Positions 16,341 through 24,509 of a stretch of 64,000 nucleotides of DNA are shown piece after piece. The stretch's first letter is position 1. Every line of letters begins with the position of its first letter. The DNA is from JAPHTQ01 sp050302275 (GTDB lineage Bacteria; Pseudomonadota; Gammaproteobacteria; Thiohalomonadales; Thiohalomonadaceae), in contig JBNLAT010000001.1 in the NCBI GenBank assembly GCA_050302275.1, positions 1-64,000 on the forward strand. The letters are read 5' to 3'. The notes beneath the pieces were generated by a model, which was given only the letters and a program-made list of their open reading frames with translations, made no database searches and had not been told where the DNA came from. The position numbers and the translations under genes were made by a program.

Positions 16341-16511
16341 TAATACTCCTGCTTGGGTTAGTCCTCCATGTGCAGACGGTGACCCAACCCCTCGCGGGGC
16401 ACCCGGGTAACCGAAAGAACCTCGAAAGGTGCCTTCAGCACATGTGTGGATTTCAGCCCCGACGGACCATCCGCTGGGTGCTGATTTTTGGTTTGCCTAT
16501 AAAAGCCGCCC
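16341..16511 (-). ncRNA. rpsB 5' leader, candidate S2 autoregulatory region
   Basis: About 165 bases of untranslated leader lie between the predicted promoter and rpsB. It contains GC-rich stems such as CCCC-TCGC-GGGG around 16387-16399 and an ACCCGGGT palindrome just beyond. Known gammaproteobacterial rpsB leaders bind S2 to repress their own translation. The position and structure fit, but I could not align it to the described family, so the function is inferred. Confidence 0.45.
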
Positions 16512-16540
16512 TTTATACCATAAGCCCCTTTATTCAACAA
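16512..16540 (-). promoter_or_regulatory. Predicted sigma-70 promoter of rpsB-tsf-pyrH-frr
   Basis: On the minus strand, -35 TTGTTG (16535-16540), a 17-base spacer and -10 TATAAA (16512-16517), followed by a GC-rich discriminator (GGGCGGC) as expected for stringently controlled ribosomal-protein promoters. Confidence 0.75.
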
Positions 16541-16622
16541 CGTTCACCCCCCAATTATCGGGAAGGACGGCAACCCGGCGACACATTGAGCCGCGAGTAA
16601 TAAATTTAGGAAAATCATATAG

Positions 16623-17390
16623 ATGAGTATTAACATCAAAACCGCGGACGAGATCGAAATGATGCGCGTCGCCGGTCGTCTGGCCGCCGAAGTGCTGGAG
16701 ATGATCGCCCCCCACGTCCAACCGGGTGTCACCACCGAGGAGCTGGACCGCCTCTGCCACGACTATATCGTCAATGAGCAGCAGGCGATTCCGGCACCGC
16801 TGAACTACCACGGTTATCCCAAGTCCATCTGCACTTCGATCAACCACGTGGTCTGCCACGGCATTCCAGGTGAGAAAAAGCTGAAGAAGGGTGACATAGT
16901 CAATATCGATATCACCGTGATCAAGGACGGCTACCACGGCGACACCAGCCAGATGTTCTTCGTCGGCGAACCGTCGATCAAGGCGCGCCGCCTGGTCGAG
17001 ATCGCCCGTGAGTGCCTGCTGATCGGCATCCGCATGGTGCGCCCTGGCATTCGCCTCGGCGACATCGGCCACGCCATCCAGCACCACGCCGAGTCCCACA
17101 ACTTCTCGGTAGTGCGTGAATATTGCGGCCACGGCATCGGTAAGGAGTTCCACGAAGAGCCGCAGGTACTGCACTACGGCAGCCCTGGCACCGGCGCACT
17201 CCTCGAACCGGGAATGACTTTCACCATCGAGCCGATGGTCAACGCGGGCAAGCGTAACGTCAGCCTGCTGCCCGACGACTGGACCGTGATCACCAAGGAC
17301 CGCAGCCTCTCCGCTCAGTGGGAACACACCATTCTGGTCACCGAAGACGGCGTCGAAGTACTGACCCTGCGTCAGGGCGAAACCGTTTAA
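16623..17390 (+). CDS. map: Methionine aminopeptidase, type I
   Basis: 255 residues. Removes the initiator methionine from nascent proteins; cytosolic, two-metal enzyme of the pita-bread fold. Metal ligands are visible in VNIDITVIKDGYHGDTSQMF (two Asp), GHGIGKEFHEEP (His), TIEPMV (Glu) and QWEHTILVTEDG (Glu). The start at 16623 has AGGA about 12 bases upstream. It is divergent from rpsB and joined to glnD with no gap. Confidence 0.97.
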   Translation: MSINIKTADEIEMMRVAGRLAAEVLEMIAPHVQPGVTTEELDRLCHDYIVNEQQAIPAPLNYHGYPKSICTSINHVVCHGIPGEKKLKKGDIVNIDITVIKDGYHGDTSQMFFVGEPSIKARRLVEIARECLLIGIRMVRPGIRLGDIGHAIQHHAESHNFSVVREYCGHGIGKEFHEEPQVLHYGSPGTGALLEPGMTFTIEPMVNAGKRNVSLLPDDWTVITKDRSLSAQWEHTILVTEDGVEVLTLRQGETV

Positions 17391-20054
17391 ATGCTGTTTG
17401 CGGTTAAAGAGCTCTTCGACGAGCAACGCTTCGAGGCCGACCTCGAAGCCACCACGAATCCAATCAAAACCTTTCGCGATGCGATCCGCCAGGGTGACGA
17501 TGCGCTGGAATATCGTTTCCTCAACAGCGAGTCAGTGGTTTCACTGGTCACCCACCGCGCCGCCTTTATCGATCAAATCCTGATCCACGCCTGGCGTCAC
17601 TGTGGACTCGATGTTGACGACATCGCCCTGATCGCCGTCGGCGGCTATGGCCGTGGTGAGCTGCATCCCCGCTCCGATATCGACATTATGTTGCTGGCCG
17701 AACCGGAGGCACTGGACAAACACGCACCGGAACTGGAGAAGTTCCTGATGTTCCTCTGGGACCTGGGGCTGGAGGTCGGCCACAGCGTACGCACCCTGGC
17801 CGATTGCGTGGAACAGGGCCGCGACGACATCACTGTCGCCACCAATATTATGGAAGCACGCCTGCTCTGTGGCCCGGAAGCGCTGTTCCAGGCGATGCGC
17901 GAGCAGACCGACAAACACCATATATGGCCCAGCCGCGATTTCTTCAGCGCCAAGTGGGAAGAGCAGATCGCCCGCCACCACAAATTTCACGACACCGCCT
18001 TCAACCTCGAACCCAATATCAAGGAAAGCCCCGGCGGGCTGCGCGATATTCAGATGATCGGCTGGGTCGCCAAGCGCCACTTCGGTGCCGAGACTTTGGC
18101 CGGTCTGGTGGAACACGGCTTCCTCAGTAGCGAAGAGTATCAGACGCTCAACGAAGGCCAGACCTTCCTCTGGAAGGTACGCTACGGCCTGCATACCCTG
18201 GCCAAACGGCGCGAGGATCGACTGCTGTTCGATCACCAGCGCGCCCTGGCAAAACAGTTCGGCTATACCGATGAAGATGGTCGTCTGGCGGTAGAACAGT
18301 TCATGAAGGACTACTACCGCACGGTGATGGAGTTACGTCGCCTTAACGAAATGCTGTTGCAGTATTTCCAGGAGGAGATCCTTTACGCCGACGAAAGCGA
18401 CGAACCGACTCCAATCAACCGCCGCTTCCAGGCACGTCACGGCTTCATCGAAGCGATCAACCCGCAACTGTTCGTGCGCCAGCCCTTCGCCATGCTGGAG
18501 ATATTTCTCATCCTGGCGCAAAACCCGGAACTCAAAGGTGTGCGTGCCGGGACCATTCGCCTGCTTCGCCGCCATCGCCACCTGATCGACAAAAAATTCC
18601 GCAACGATCTGCGCTGCCGTAGTCTGTTCATGGAGCTACTGCGCCAGCCCAAAGGCGTCACCCATCAGTTGCGCCGAATGAATCGCTACGGTCTGCTCGC
18701 CGCCTACATTCCGGCCTTCGGCAAGGTCACCGGTCAGATGCAGCATGACCTGTTCCACGTCTACACCGTCGACGAACACACCCTGTTCGTAGTGCGCAAC
18801 ATTCGCCGCTTTACCGTGCCGGAGTTTTACAACGAATATCCGTTGTGCAGTCGTGTCAGTCAGCGACTGGCCAAACCGGAACTGTTATTGATCGCTGGCC
18901 TGTTCCACGACATCGCCAAGGGTCGTGGCGGCGACCACTCCATTCTCGGCGCAGAAGATGCCGAACAGTTCTGCAAACTGCACGCACTGAGCGACTACGA
19001 CACCAATCTGGTGACCTGGCTGATCCGCAACCACCTGTTGATGTCCACTACGGCACAGCGTCAGGACATCTCCGACCCGGAAGTAATCAATAACTTCGCC
19101 GCCAAGATCGGCAAGCAGGAGTATCTCGATTACCTCTACCTGCTCACCGTCGCCGATATCCGCGCCACCAGTCCGGGCGTGTGGAACTCATGGAAAAATG
19201 CCCTGCTCGCCGAACTCTATCTCAGCACCAGTAATGCACTGCGCCGTGGCCTATCCAACCCGGTAATGGAAGCGGAGATCATTGCAGAGCATCAGGAAGA
19301 AGCGCGTAGACTCCTCCACCTGCACAGTGTCCCGAGCGAAATCGTTGATAGCTTCTGGGCTCGCCTGAACAACGACTACTTCCTGCGCTACTCCGGTCAG
19401 GAGATCGCCTGGCATACCCAGGCTGTCACCGAACACGGCGACAATCCGGAACCACTGGTGCAGTTACGCCAGCAAACCGAACGCGGCGGTACCGAAATTT
19501 TCTTCTATACCCCGATCCGTGAACACCAGTTCACCATCACCACCAGCCTGCTGGATCAACTCGGTCTCAACATCGTCGACGCACGCATCCTGCCGTCAAA
19601 AGACAACCACACTCTCGATACCTACATGGTGCTGGAAGAGGACGGCAAACCGATTCAGGGTGAATACCGATTGAAAGAGATCGGCGAGATGCTGCAACAC
19701 CTGATCAGCCATCCGGAAGAGGCGCCGAAGAAGATTAACCGGCAGATGGCGCGACAACTTAAACACTTCAACATCAAAACCCAGGTGCTGTTCCATGAAG
19801 ATCAGCGCAACCAGCGTACAGTGATGGAGGTCGTCACCTCCGACCGTCCTGGGCTGTTATCGCATATCGCCCGCGCCCTCGCCGCCTGCAAGGTGCGCCT
19901 GCTCAACGCCAAGATCGCCACCTTCGGTGAACGGGTGGAGGATATCTTCTTCCTGACCGATCTGGATAACAAACCGCTGGATAACGACGAACAGAGAATC
20001 TGTTTAATGGAAAAGATTGTGGAGGCGTTGGAAAATCCACACCACCATCACTAG
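17391..20054 (+). CDS. glnD: [Protein-PII] uridylyltransferase/uridylyl-removing enzyme
   Basis: 887 residues, typical length. Senses glutamine and uridylylates or deuridylylates PII to control glutamine synthetase and NtrC. Domains in order: nucleotidyltransferase with GGYGRGELHPRSDIDIML (about 84-101); a helical linker domain; the HD hydrolase with LFHDIAKGRGGDHS (about 505); two C-terminal ACT domains, starting near 700 and near 805 (VTSDRPGLLSHIARALA). The ATG follows the map stop directly. In relatives dapC or dapD follows; here about 13 kb of other genes intervene. Confidence 0.97.
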   Translation: MLFAVKELFDEQRFEADLEATTNPIKTFRDAIRQGDDALEYRFLNSESVVSLVTHRAAFIDQILIHAWRHCGLDVDDIALIAVGGYGRGELHPRSDIDIMLLAEPEALDKHAPELEKFLMFLWDLGLEVGHSVRTLADCVEQGRDDITVATNIMEARLLCGPEALFQAMREQTDKHHIWPSRDFFSAKWEEQIARHHKFHDTAFNLEPNIKESPGGLRDIQMIGWVAKRHFGAETLAGLVEHGFLSSEEYQTLNEGQTFLWKVRYGLHTLAKRREDRLLFDHQRALAKQFGYTDEDGRLAVEQFMKDYYRTVMELRRLNEMLLQYFQEEILYADESDEPTPINRRFQARHGFIEAINPQLFVRQPFAMLEIFLILAQNPELKGVRAGTIRLLRRHRHLIDKKFRNDLRCRSLFMELLRQPKGVTHQLRRMNRYGLLAAYIPAFGKVTGQMQHDLFHVYTVDEHTLFVVRNIRRFTVPEFYNEYPLCSRVSQRLAKPELLLIAGLFHDIAKGRGGDHSILGAEDAEQFCKLHALSDYDTNLVTWLIRNHLLMSTTAQRQDISDPEVINNFAAKIGKQEYLDYLYLLTVADIRATSPGVWNSWKNALLAELYLSTSNALRRGLSNPVMEAEIIAEHQEEARRLLHLHSVPSEIVDSFWARLNNDYFLRYSGQEIAWHTQAVTEHGDNPEPLVQLRQQTERGGTEIFFYTPIREHQFTITTSLLDQLGLNIVDARILPSKDNHTLDTYMVLEEDGKPIQGEYRLKEIGEMLQHLISHPEEAPKKINRQMARQLKHFNIKTQVLFHEDQRNQRTVMEVVTSDRPGLLSHIARALAACKVRLLNAKIATFGERVEDIFFLTDLDNKPLDNDEQRICLMEKIVEALENPHHHH

Positions 20055-20114
20055 CGACGCAAATTACCCACTCACATATAGTGCAGCAGCATCATAAAAG
20101 ATTGCAACACGCAC

Positions 20115-20540
20115 TTAACGACTGACAGATGTATCACATGACACATCTTTATAATTCACAAGCCGAACACGGTAGCCTCCATAACCAGACTGAAAGAACC
20201 TCAAAGTACTGACCGAATATTTGTGAAGGTATCCTTCGATGCAAATAGGGTTTTCCACATTTTGTAGTAAATGCACCCATTTGGCTTGCAATGCGTCCTT
20301 ACCAAGGTCTTTGTCATAGGGCAAAAGCAACTTCCCTACATAGTCACCAAATTCAATTGGTGATATTTGCTGTGCAATAAAACCAATGCAATTACCATCC
20401 GCACAATCATAGGTGGTTGGTGTTGCAGTAATTTGTACGACTTGCTCGTATTTAAGACCACGTAAATATGGCCCAAGGAAAACAAACATGCTCCCGATCA
20501 GAACAAGGAGCAGAAGCATAATGATTACTTTCCTAATCAT
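20115..20540 (-). CDS. Small single-pass membrane protein coupled to the caspase-like gene
   Basis: 141 residues from the ATG at 20540, which overlaps the upstream stop as ATGA, so translation is probably coupled. One N-terminal hydrophobic helix (about 5-26, very Leu/Ile/Met-rich) is followed by an extracytoplasmic domain of about 110 residues with four Cys (TYDCADGNCIG, NPICIEG, DVSCD) that could form two disulfides. I recognise no family. With the caspase-like protein it may form an immunity or anchoring pair; this rests on gene arrangement only. AT-rich relative to glnD. Confidence 0.7.
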   Translation of the reverse strand: MIRKVIIMLLLLVLIGSMFVFLGPYLRGLKYEQVVQITATPTTYDCADGNCIGFIAQQISPIEFGDYVGKLLLPYDKDLGKDALQAKWVHLLQNVENPICIEGYLHKYSVSTLRFFQSGYGGYRVRLVNYKDVSCDTSVSR

Positions 20541-21283
20541 GGTTTCCAATCCTTAAGGGCACGTCCTAAATATTCATTAGTCAGGAAACCTTTTTGATTT
20601 GTTGTTAGCGCAAGCTTACCGTTTCTGTATATTTTTCGCTCGCCATGGCGATAGTCTTGCTGAGCAAGGGTAGTGTTTTTTCCATTTATGAGAGGATTAC
20701 CGCGCGTTGCATGACCGATGGCAAGCGCATTATTCTTTCCCGCCGACTTCAATTCATCCGATATTTGCTCAACAATATTATCCACAAGAACAGGAAAAAC
20801 TTTCTTACCATCTTGCGTTCTAAACCAATCGCTGGCTGTTAGGCAGCCATGTAGTTGAACTCTGGCATTATCAGTGAACTTATTCCAGTTGACATCAGAA
20901 ATGGCACGCGCCTGCGAGGTAAAGCCATAACTGCCATCATCATCGCTGTAATATGATTCAATAGCCTTTTTGCCTAGCCAGCTGGCATAAAACCCACAGG
21001 CCTCATATGGCTTACTTGAAAAGTTAAGCGACAAAGGACTGCCATGACAAATAATATCAAGTGAAGAAATGCTTGAGCTATTGAACGAAGAAATATACGC
21101 AACAATTTCCTGAGCGGAAGTAATTTTCTTAATAACAATCTGATCACCAAACTTCTGATAAGATTTCTCAATGTTCAGTGCTGCATATTTAAATGCACTG
21201 TTGTCATTTACACCGATAATCCTGACCGTTCCATCAGTATTTTTCTCCCTGGCGCCACCGTAATAAATAATCCTTGCCGACAT
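20537..21283 (-). CDS. Caspase-like (clan CD) cysteine-peptidase-fold protein, candidate
   Basis: 248 residues, no signal peptide or transmembrane segment. Two hydrophobic strands each end in a catalytic-type motif: SSLDIICHGSP, with His80-Gly81, and ARVQLHGCLTAS, with Cys147. This His-Gly then Cys arrangement about 65 residues apart is the dyad layout of caspase/gingipain/DUF4347-like clan CD folds. A strand before it (ARIIYYGGA) would be strand 1. A start at 21283 has GAGGGA upstream. Natural partners of such proteases include cognate inhibitors and membrane targets; the downstream membrane protein overlaps by 4 bp. Function is unknown, and low-GC composition suggests transfer. Confidence 0.6.
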   Translation of the reverse strand: MSARIIYYGGAREKNTDGTVRIIGVNDNSAFKYAALNIEKSYQKFGDQIVIKKITSAQEIVAYISSFNSSSISSLDIICHGSPLSLNFSSKPYEACGFYASWLGKKAIESYYSDDDGSYGFTSQARAISDVNWNKFTDNARVQLHGCLTASDWFRTQDGKKVFPVLVDNIVEQISDELKSAGKNNALAIGHATRGNPLINGKNTTLAQQDYRHGERKIYRNGKLALTTNQKGFLTNEYLGRALKDWKP

Positions 21284-21482
21284 AACAGTCCCTCGATTGT
21301 GTTTAAAGCTTCAACAAACTATCAAATCCAAAACCAACATCAGTACAGCTATAATGGATATAACAATAGCTAAGCATAAATCATTCGACCAGACACCGCA
21401 CAATAAAGGCAGCATATTTATATATCGGCTTTTCTCATATTGAACATGAGACTACACATGGTTGCACTAAATAACTAAGACC

Positions 21483-22361
21483 CTATCGGCTTACAACCGA
21501 TTTTTCCAGGTCTGAAATTTTCTCCAGGCAGCGTACCTCAGTGAGTTTCAGCAGCGCCTCAACGCGCTCGGCGAGGTACAACACGGTGGGTTCGTCGATG
21601 GTGTAGCGTTTATCGTAGCGAGCGCCAATATAAGCGTACTCCAGCGCGGTGAAGGCATCCTCCTCAAACTGGTTTGAGGCGTGAAAGACTTTCATAAAGG
21701 CGGGATCGACCTCATCCAGGCGTGAGCCAAGGATGGCAAGGTAATGCTCGTCAGGAATGTAGCCGGTGAACACGATGAGGGCGGTTTTATAGGCAGATTC
21801 AGCCGCCTGGTGCAAATTGAATGCACTTAGCTTCAGCCAACCTTTTGGATAGATAAGTTCATATGTACCGAAAAACTGCTGCGCATTGCCAAACCACTCC
21901 GCATAATCCTCTTGCACGATCTCCAGCCTCTCGGCAGGCGACAACACTTTCTCCTCAGCCAACTCAAGCGATCCGTCGTCAAAGAGCATGCGCCCATCTG
22001 CGACAATATCAGAGAAAAAATAGCGCCCTGTCTCAATCCGGCGGTTCATGAAGTCGATGTCGTGATGAATAGCCCGCACCGTGGCAGAGAGGCCCGCATT
22101 GAGGCTGTACATATTGATCTGGTTTATCGTACCCGCACCACACTCCTCGTCCTCAGAGGTCAGGATCAGGATGTCGTAATCGGAGGGATGACCCGACTTG
22201 CGGTCCGGTGCCAGATCCTTCAGCTCCTTGAAATCCCCACGGGCATAAGAACCGAAGAGGATAATCATCCCCGCCGTTGGGCAGTGCTCGCGCACGATCT
22301 CCACAACTCGTTGCAGGTCGTCGCGCTTGTTCTGTGGCAGGTGAGATAAATCCTTGTTCAT
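21483..22361 (-). CDS. MNT-HEPN fusion: minimal nucleotidyltransferase joined to HEPN domain
   Basis: 292 residues from the ATG at 22361; a TTG at 22388 would add nine residues and neither has a strong ribosome site. N-terminal nucleotidyltransferase: GSYARGD at 37-43, DYD at 61-63 and a third acidic pair DID at 101-103, the complete metal triad. Residues about 150-285 are a HEPN helical domain with FNLHQAAESAYKTALIVF and ARYDKRY (247-253). In the MNT/HEPN toxin-antitoxin systems, MNT modifies HEPN to block its RNase activity; here both are in one chain, so the fusion may be self-regulating. It lies in the accessory block beside two other HEPN/nuclease genes. Confidence 0.8.
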   Translation of the reverse strand: MNKDLSHLPQNKRDDLQRVVEIVREHCPTAGMIILFGSYARGDFKELKDLAPDRKSGHPSDYDILILTSEDEECGAGTINQINMYSLNAGLSATVRAIHHDIDFMNRRIETGRYFFSDIVADGRMLFDDGSLELAEEKVLSPAERLEIVQEDYAEWFGNAQQFFGTYELIYPKGWLKLSAFNLHQAAESAYKTALIVFTGYIPDEHYLAILGSRLDEVDPAFMKVFHASNQFEEDAFTALEYAYIGARYDKRYTIDEPTVLYLAERVEALLKLTEVRCLEKISDLEKSVVSR

Positions 22362-22497
22362 AAGTCTGTTAAGATCGCCGTATACCAATTAGGGACAACA
22401 GTGTACCAGCATAAGAAACCGATTTGTGTAGGAAATTCCAGTAAAAATATCGTCTATCATAATAAGCTTACAACTACCGAAGTGACTCGCTCCACAC

Positions 22498-22582
22498 TGA
22501 TTTTTCGCATTAATACCGCACTCAATGGTAAATTAGGCGCGCAGTGAGTAATTTATCCATGTGCAGCGCTTTGTTAAACGAT
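22498..22582 (-). repeat. Possible third, incomplete attC site after the Mrr-like gene
   Basis: Directly after the Mrr-like stop codon the minus strand reads GTTTAAC (22573-22579), which fits the attC R'' consensus RYYYAAC, followed by AAAGCGCTGC. I cannot find a matching GTTRRRY R' partner downstream, so it is a half site or an eroded array end. It is listed because the same position carries full sites after the other two genes. Confidence 0.35.
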
Positions 22583-23365
22583 TTACTTCAATACCCTCGG
22601 TAAATCTTCACAGTAATACTCCTTTACCAGCAAGTCCCTACTTGTTACAAAACCTGCATAACCTACCTCACTTACGTCACCAGGAGGCCTGAACAATATC
22701 ATGGGCTCAATGCCGCGCTTCTCGAATAACTCCAATAAAATAAGGAAGGCTCTAAATGCATATCGAGGGAGTCCTCTAACACACCAACGATCCTTTTCGA
22801 GAATGTTTTCGTCAAAATTCATTTGCGCATGATATTTCGATAAAAACAGAGGAATAAAAATACGTCCATTATTTTCGTTACCAAAATACGAACCAGTAAC
22901 TTTTCCATCTCTATGCTCCATAATCGCCCAAAACGGTTCACCATTATAATCTTCATCAGGCAAAGCAACAGTTTTCAATCGCTCTGCCATTAGGTGAGGC
23001 GTTGGCGGCAGATCTTTAGTGGTCTTGAGAAGAATATCAAAGTGACTTGCCACAAGCTCAGCACCTGATTGATATCCTGACTGCGAAATCATAATCCCCG
23101 AAACCCCACCAATGTCTTGGATTTTATTCGCAAACTCCTGAACTCGACCTTTTTCTATTGGTCTCGAGTGATCCTTACACTCAATTGCTACACGATGAAT
23201 AATGCCTGCGTTCTCGAATTGATAGAAAACGTCAATTTGATGTTTAGCAGTAGACTTTCCTGCGAGGTAAATATTACGTTCAACAGTAACTCCTTCATCC
23301 CTCATATTTAGAAGAAATCTATATGTACTTTGAACATAGTCCTCTAATTCTTGTCCTGGACTCAT
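22583..23365 (-). CDS. Mrr-like PD-(D/E)xK endonuclease-fold protein
   Basis: 260 residues. The N-terminal half has the Mrr/restriction-endonuclease pattern: D45 in HQIDVFY, then E62-C-K64 in AIECKDHS, followed by the GRVQEFANKIQDIGGVSGIMIS helix-strand and a QSGYQSGA motif. These are the catalytic core and helix of the Mrr family, which cut DNA, often modified DNA. The C-terminal half (130-260) is an unassigned alpha/beta domain. The start at 23365 has GAGGA just upstream and lies 17 bp from an attC recombination point, so the gene looks like an integron cassette. Probably anti-phage or DNA-processing; not proven. Confidence 0.75.
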   Translation of the reverse strand: MSPGQELEDYVQSTYRFLLNMRDEGVTVERNIYLAGKSTAKHQIDVFYQFENAGIIHRVAIECKDHSRPIEKGRVQEFANKIQDIGGVSGIMISQSGYQSGAELVASHFDILLKTTKDLPPTPHLMAERLKTVALPDEDYNGEPFWAIMEHRDGKVTGSYFGNENNGRIFIPLFLSKYHAQMNFDENILEKDRWCVRGLPRYAFRAFLILLELFEKRGIEPMILFRPPGDVSEVGYAGFVTSRDLLVKEYYCEDLPRVLK

Positions 23366-23382
23366 TCCTCAACCTTTGTACC

Positions 23383-23463
23383 GTTTAACGCTCCGCTTGA
23401 ACTGCGACTCGCCCTGGAGCACAGTGGAAGGGTAAACCATCGGATTCGAAGCTATTGTTAAGC
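23383..23463 (-). repeat. attC recombination site (integron cassette boundary)
   Basis: 81 bp, minus strand. R'' GCTTAAC (23457-23463) fits RYYYAAC and overlaps the TAA stop of the HEPN gene. L'' GCTTCGAA (23445-23452) pairs with L' TTCAAGC (23395-23401) except for one unpaired base in L'', the extrahelical base expected in attC. R' GTTAAAC (23383-23389) fits GTTRRRY. All four boxes and their order match an integron attC site. Confidence 0.8.
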
Positions 23464-24414
23464 ATCGTCTTTCGGCCATTCGCCATTGATGAATTCTATA
23501 GCTCCAGACCAGTGCTCTCGAATCCCGGGGTTGAGCCCCTCCCTTTGCCAAAGAAGAATGCATGCCATAGAGTAGTCCAATACCCATTCTGCATCCTGTT
23601 GCTCGTATGTTGCATCCTGTCGCGCATGGAACCATGGGTGGCCATATACAGCCAAGCTTACGTAGGGTGTTTTGGATCTAAAACGCTTGATATCGGCGAG
23701 CTTAAGTCCTGACGCCACTAGTGCCGTAAACTTTTCACTATCCCGAATTCGGTCATGCGTCTTTTCGATAGCGCGTGATAAATCCCTAAATTCACGCAAA
23801 TCAGATGTTGAAAAAAAAGCGGAACTCGTCCCCTCGTCCGGAAGAAAATCGGTGATAGAGCTTGACCCGTAGACGAAAAGAGCCGCAGAAAGGCAAATGG
23901 ATTGTTCGAATTCATTAGCTTGCATTTTCGCATACGCTTTCGCGGCTAGTTTTTTAAGGAGTGAATCGTGAATATACTCAAATCTTGAGACTTCATCGAA
24001 GCTCACGCCGAAGTACAAAGGCATAGACTTTTCAATAAAGCGCCGCGTAAATACCCGAAAGTCATCCATTACACTTCGCTCCGGGACCATTGCATGATGT
24101 TGAACAAGATTCCGATATTGATTGAGATTTCTTATTTCTTGGCGATATGGAACCTTGATCCCTTTGTGTTTGAATTCGGGATATTTGTCAATTTCAGTAA
24201 GCATGGTCTCAAAATCAATATTTAATGTCTTCTCTCCACGTATTTCATGATGAAGCAGAACCGTTTTTACGAGAATCTCTATTGCAATGTGAAAATTATG
24301 GACCGCCATCATGCGCTCCAACTCAGAAGCCAGCTCACTCTCGCAGACCGCATTGAAATAGAATTCTTTAGAAAGCAACAATCTTCGAAGAACAATTTGT
24401 GGGAGCTCATTCAT
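23458..24414 (-). CDS. HEPN-domain protein in an integron cassette
   Basis: 318 residues, no signal or membrane segment. The N-terminal 130 residues are helical with the motif EIRNLNQYRNLVQHHA; R101-N102-x3-H106 is the R-x4-H signature of HEPN RNases, and the preceding helix (HNFHIAIEILVKTVLLHHEI) is typical for HEPN domains. The C-terminal 190 residues have no recognised domain. The ATG at 24414 starts about 15 bp after an attC R' box, and the stop lies inside the next R'' box, which is the layout of a one-gene cassette. HEPN proteins of this kind often act in abortive infection or toxin systems; here that is inference. Confidence 0.65.
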   Translation of the reverse strand: MNELPQIVLRRLLLSKEFYFNAVCESELASELERMMAVHNFHIAIEILVKTVLLHHEIRGEKTLNIDFETMLTEIDKYPEFKHKGIKVPYRQEIRNLNQYRNLVQHHAMVPERSVMDDFRVFTRRFIEKSMPLYFGVSFDEVSRFEYIHDSLLKKLAAKAYAKMQANEFEQSICLSAALFVYGSSSITDFLPDEGTSSAFFSTSDLREFRDLSRAIEKTHDRIRDSEKFTALVASGLKLADIKRFRSKTPYVSLAVYGHPWFHARQDATYEQQDAEWVLDYSMACILLWQREGLNPGIREHWSGAIEFINGEWPKDDA

Positions 24415-24429
24415 TTCATAAACCTAGAC

Positions 24430-24509
24430 ACCTAACGTTTCACATAAGAGGCGCTGCGACAGCGGCGTCCCAGCGACCGGAGAGAACGTGCTTGATGTGA
24501 TTATAAGGC
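24430..24509 (-). repeat. attC-like recombination site (integron cassette boundary)
   Basis: About 80 bp, minus strand. R' GTTAGGT (24430-24436) fits GTTRRRY. L'' TCACAT (24495-24500) pairs perfectly with L' ATGTGA (24440-24445). An inner stem CGCTG-TCG-CAGCG lies between. The R'' half (GCCTTAT, 24503-24509) is degenerate and overlaps the end of the GIY-YIG-like gene. Good fit overall, weaker than the site at 23383. Confidence 0.65.

Noticed and set aside
16530..17426. 298-codon minus-strand frame opposite map
   Set aside because: map is unambiguous on the plus strand; this is its codon-bias shadow.
20101..20125. GTTAAGT motif after the membrane-protein gene read as an attC R' box
   Set aside because: The motif lies in the stop-codon region without L boxes or a matching R'', so it is likely chance.
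21429..21451. CTCAT...ATGAG hairpin downstream of the MNT-HEPN gene as a terminator
   Set aside because: The stem is short and has no T-tract in either direction.
23369..23635. 88-codon minus-strand frame overlapping the HEPN gene and attC site
   Set aside because: It runs through the attC site and the HEPN coding region in another frame, with unlike codon use.
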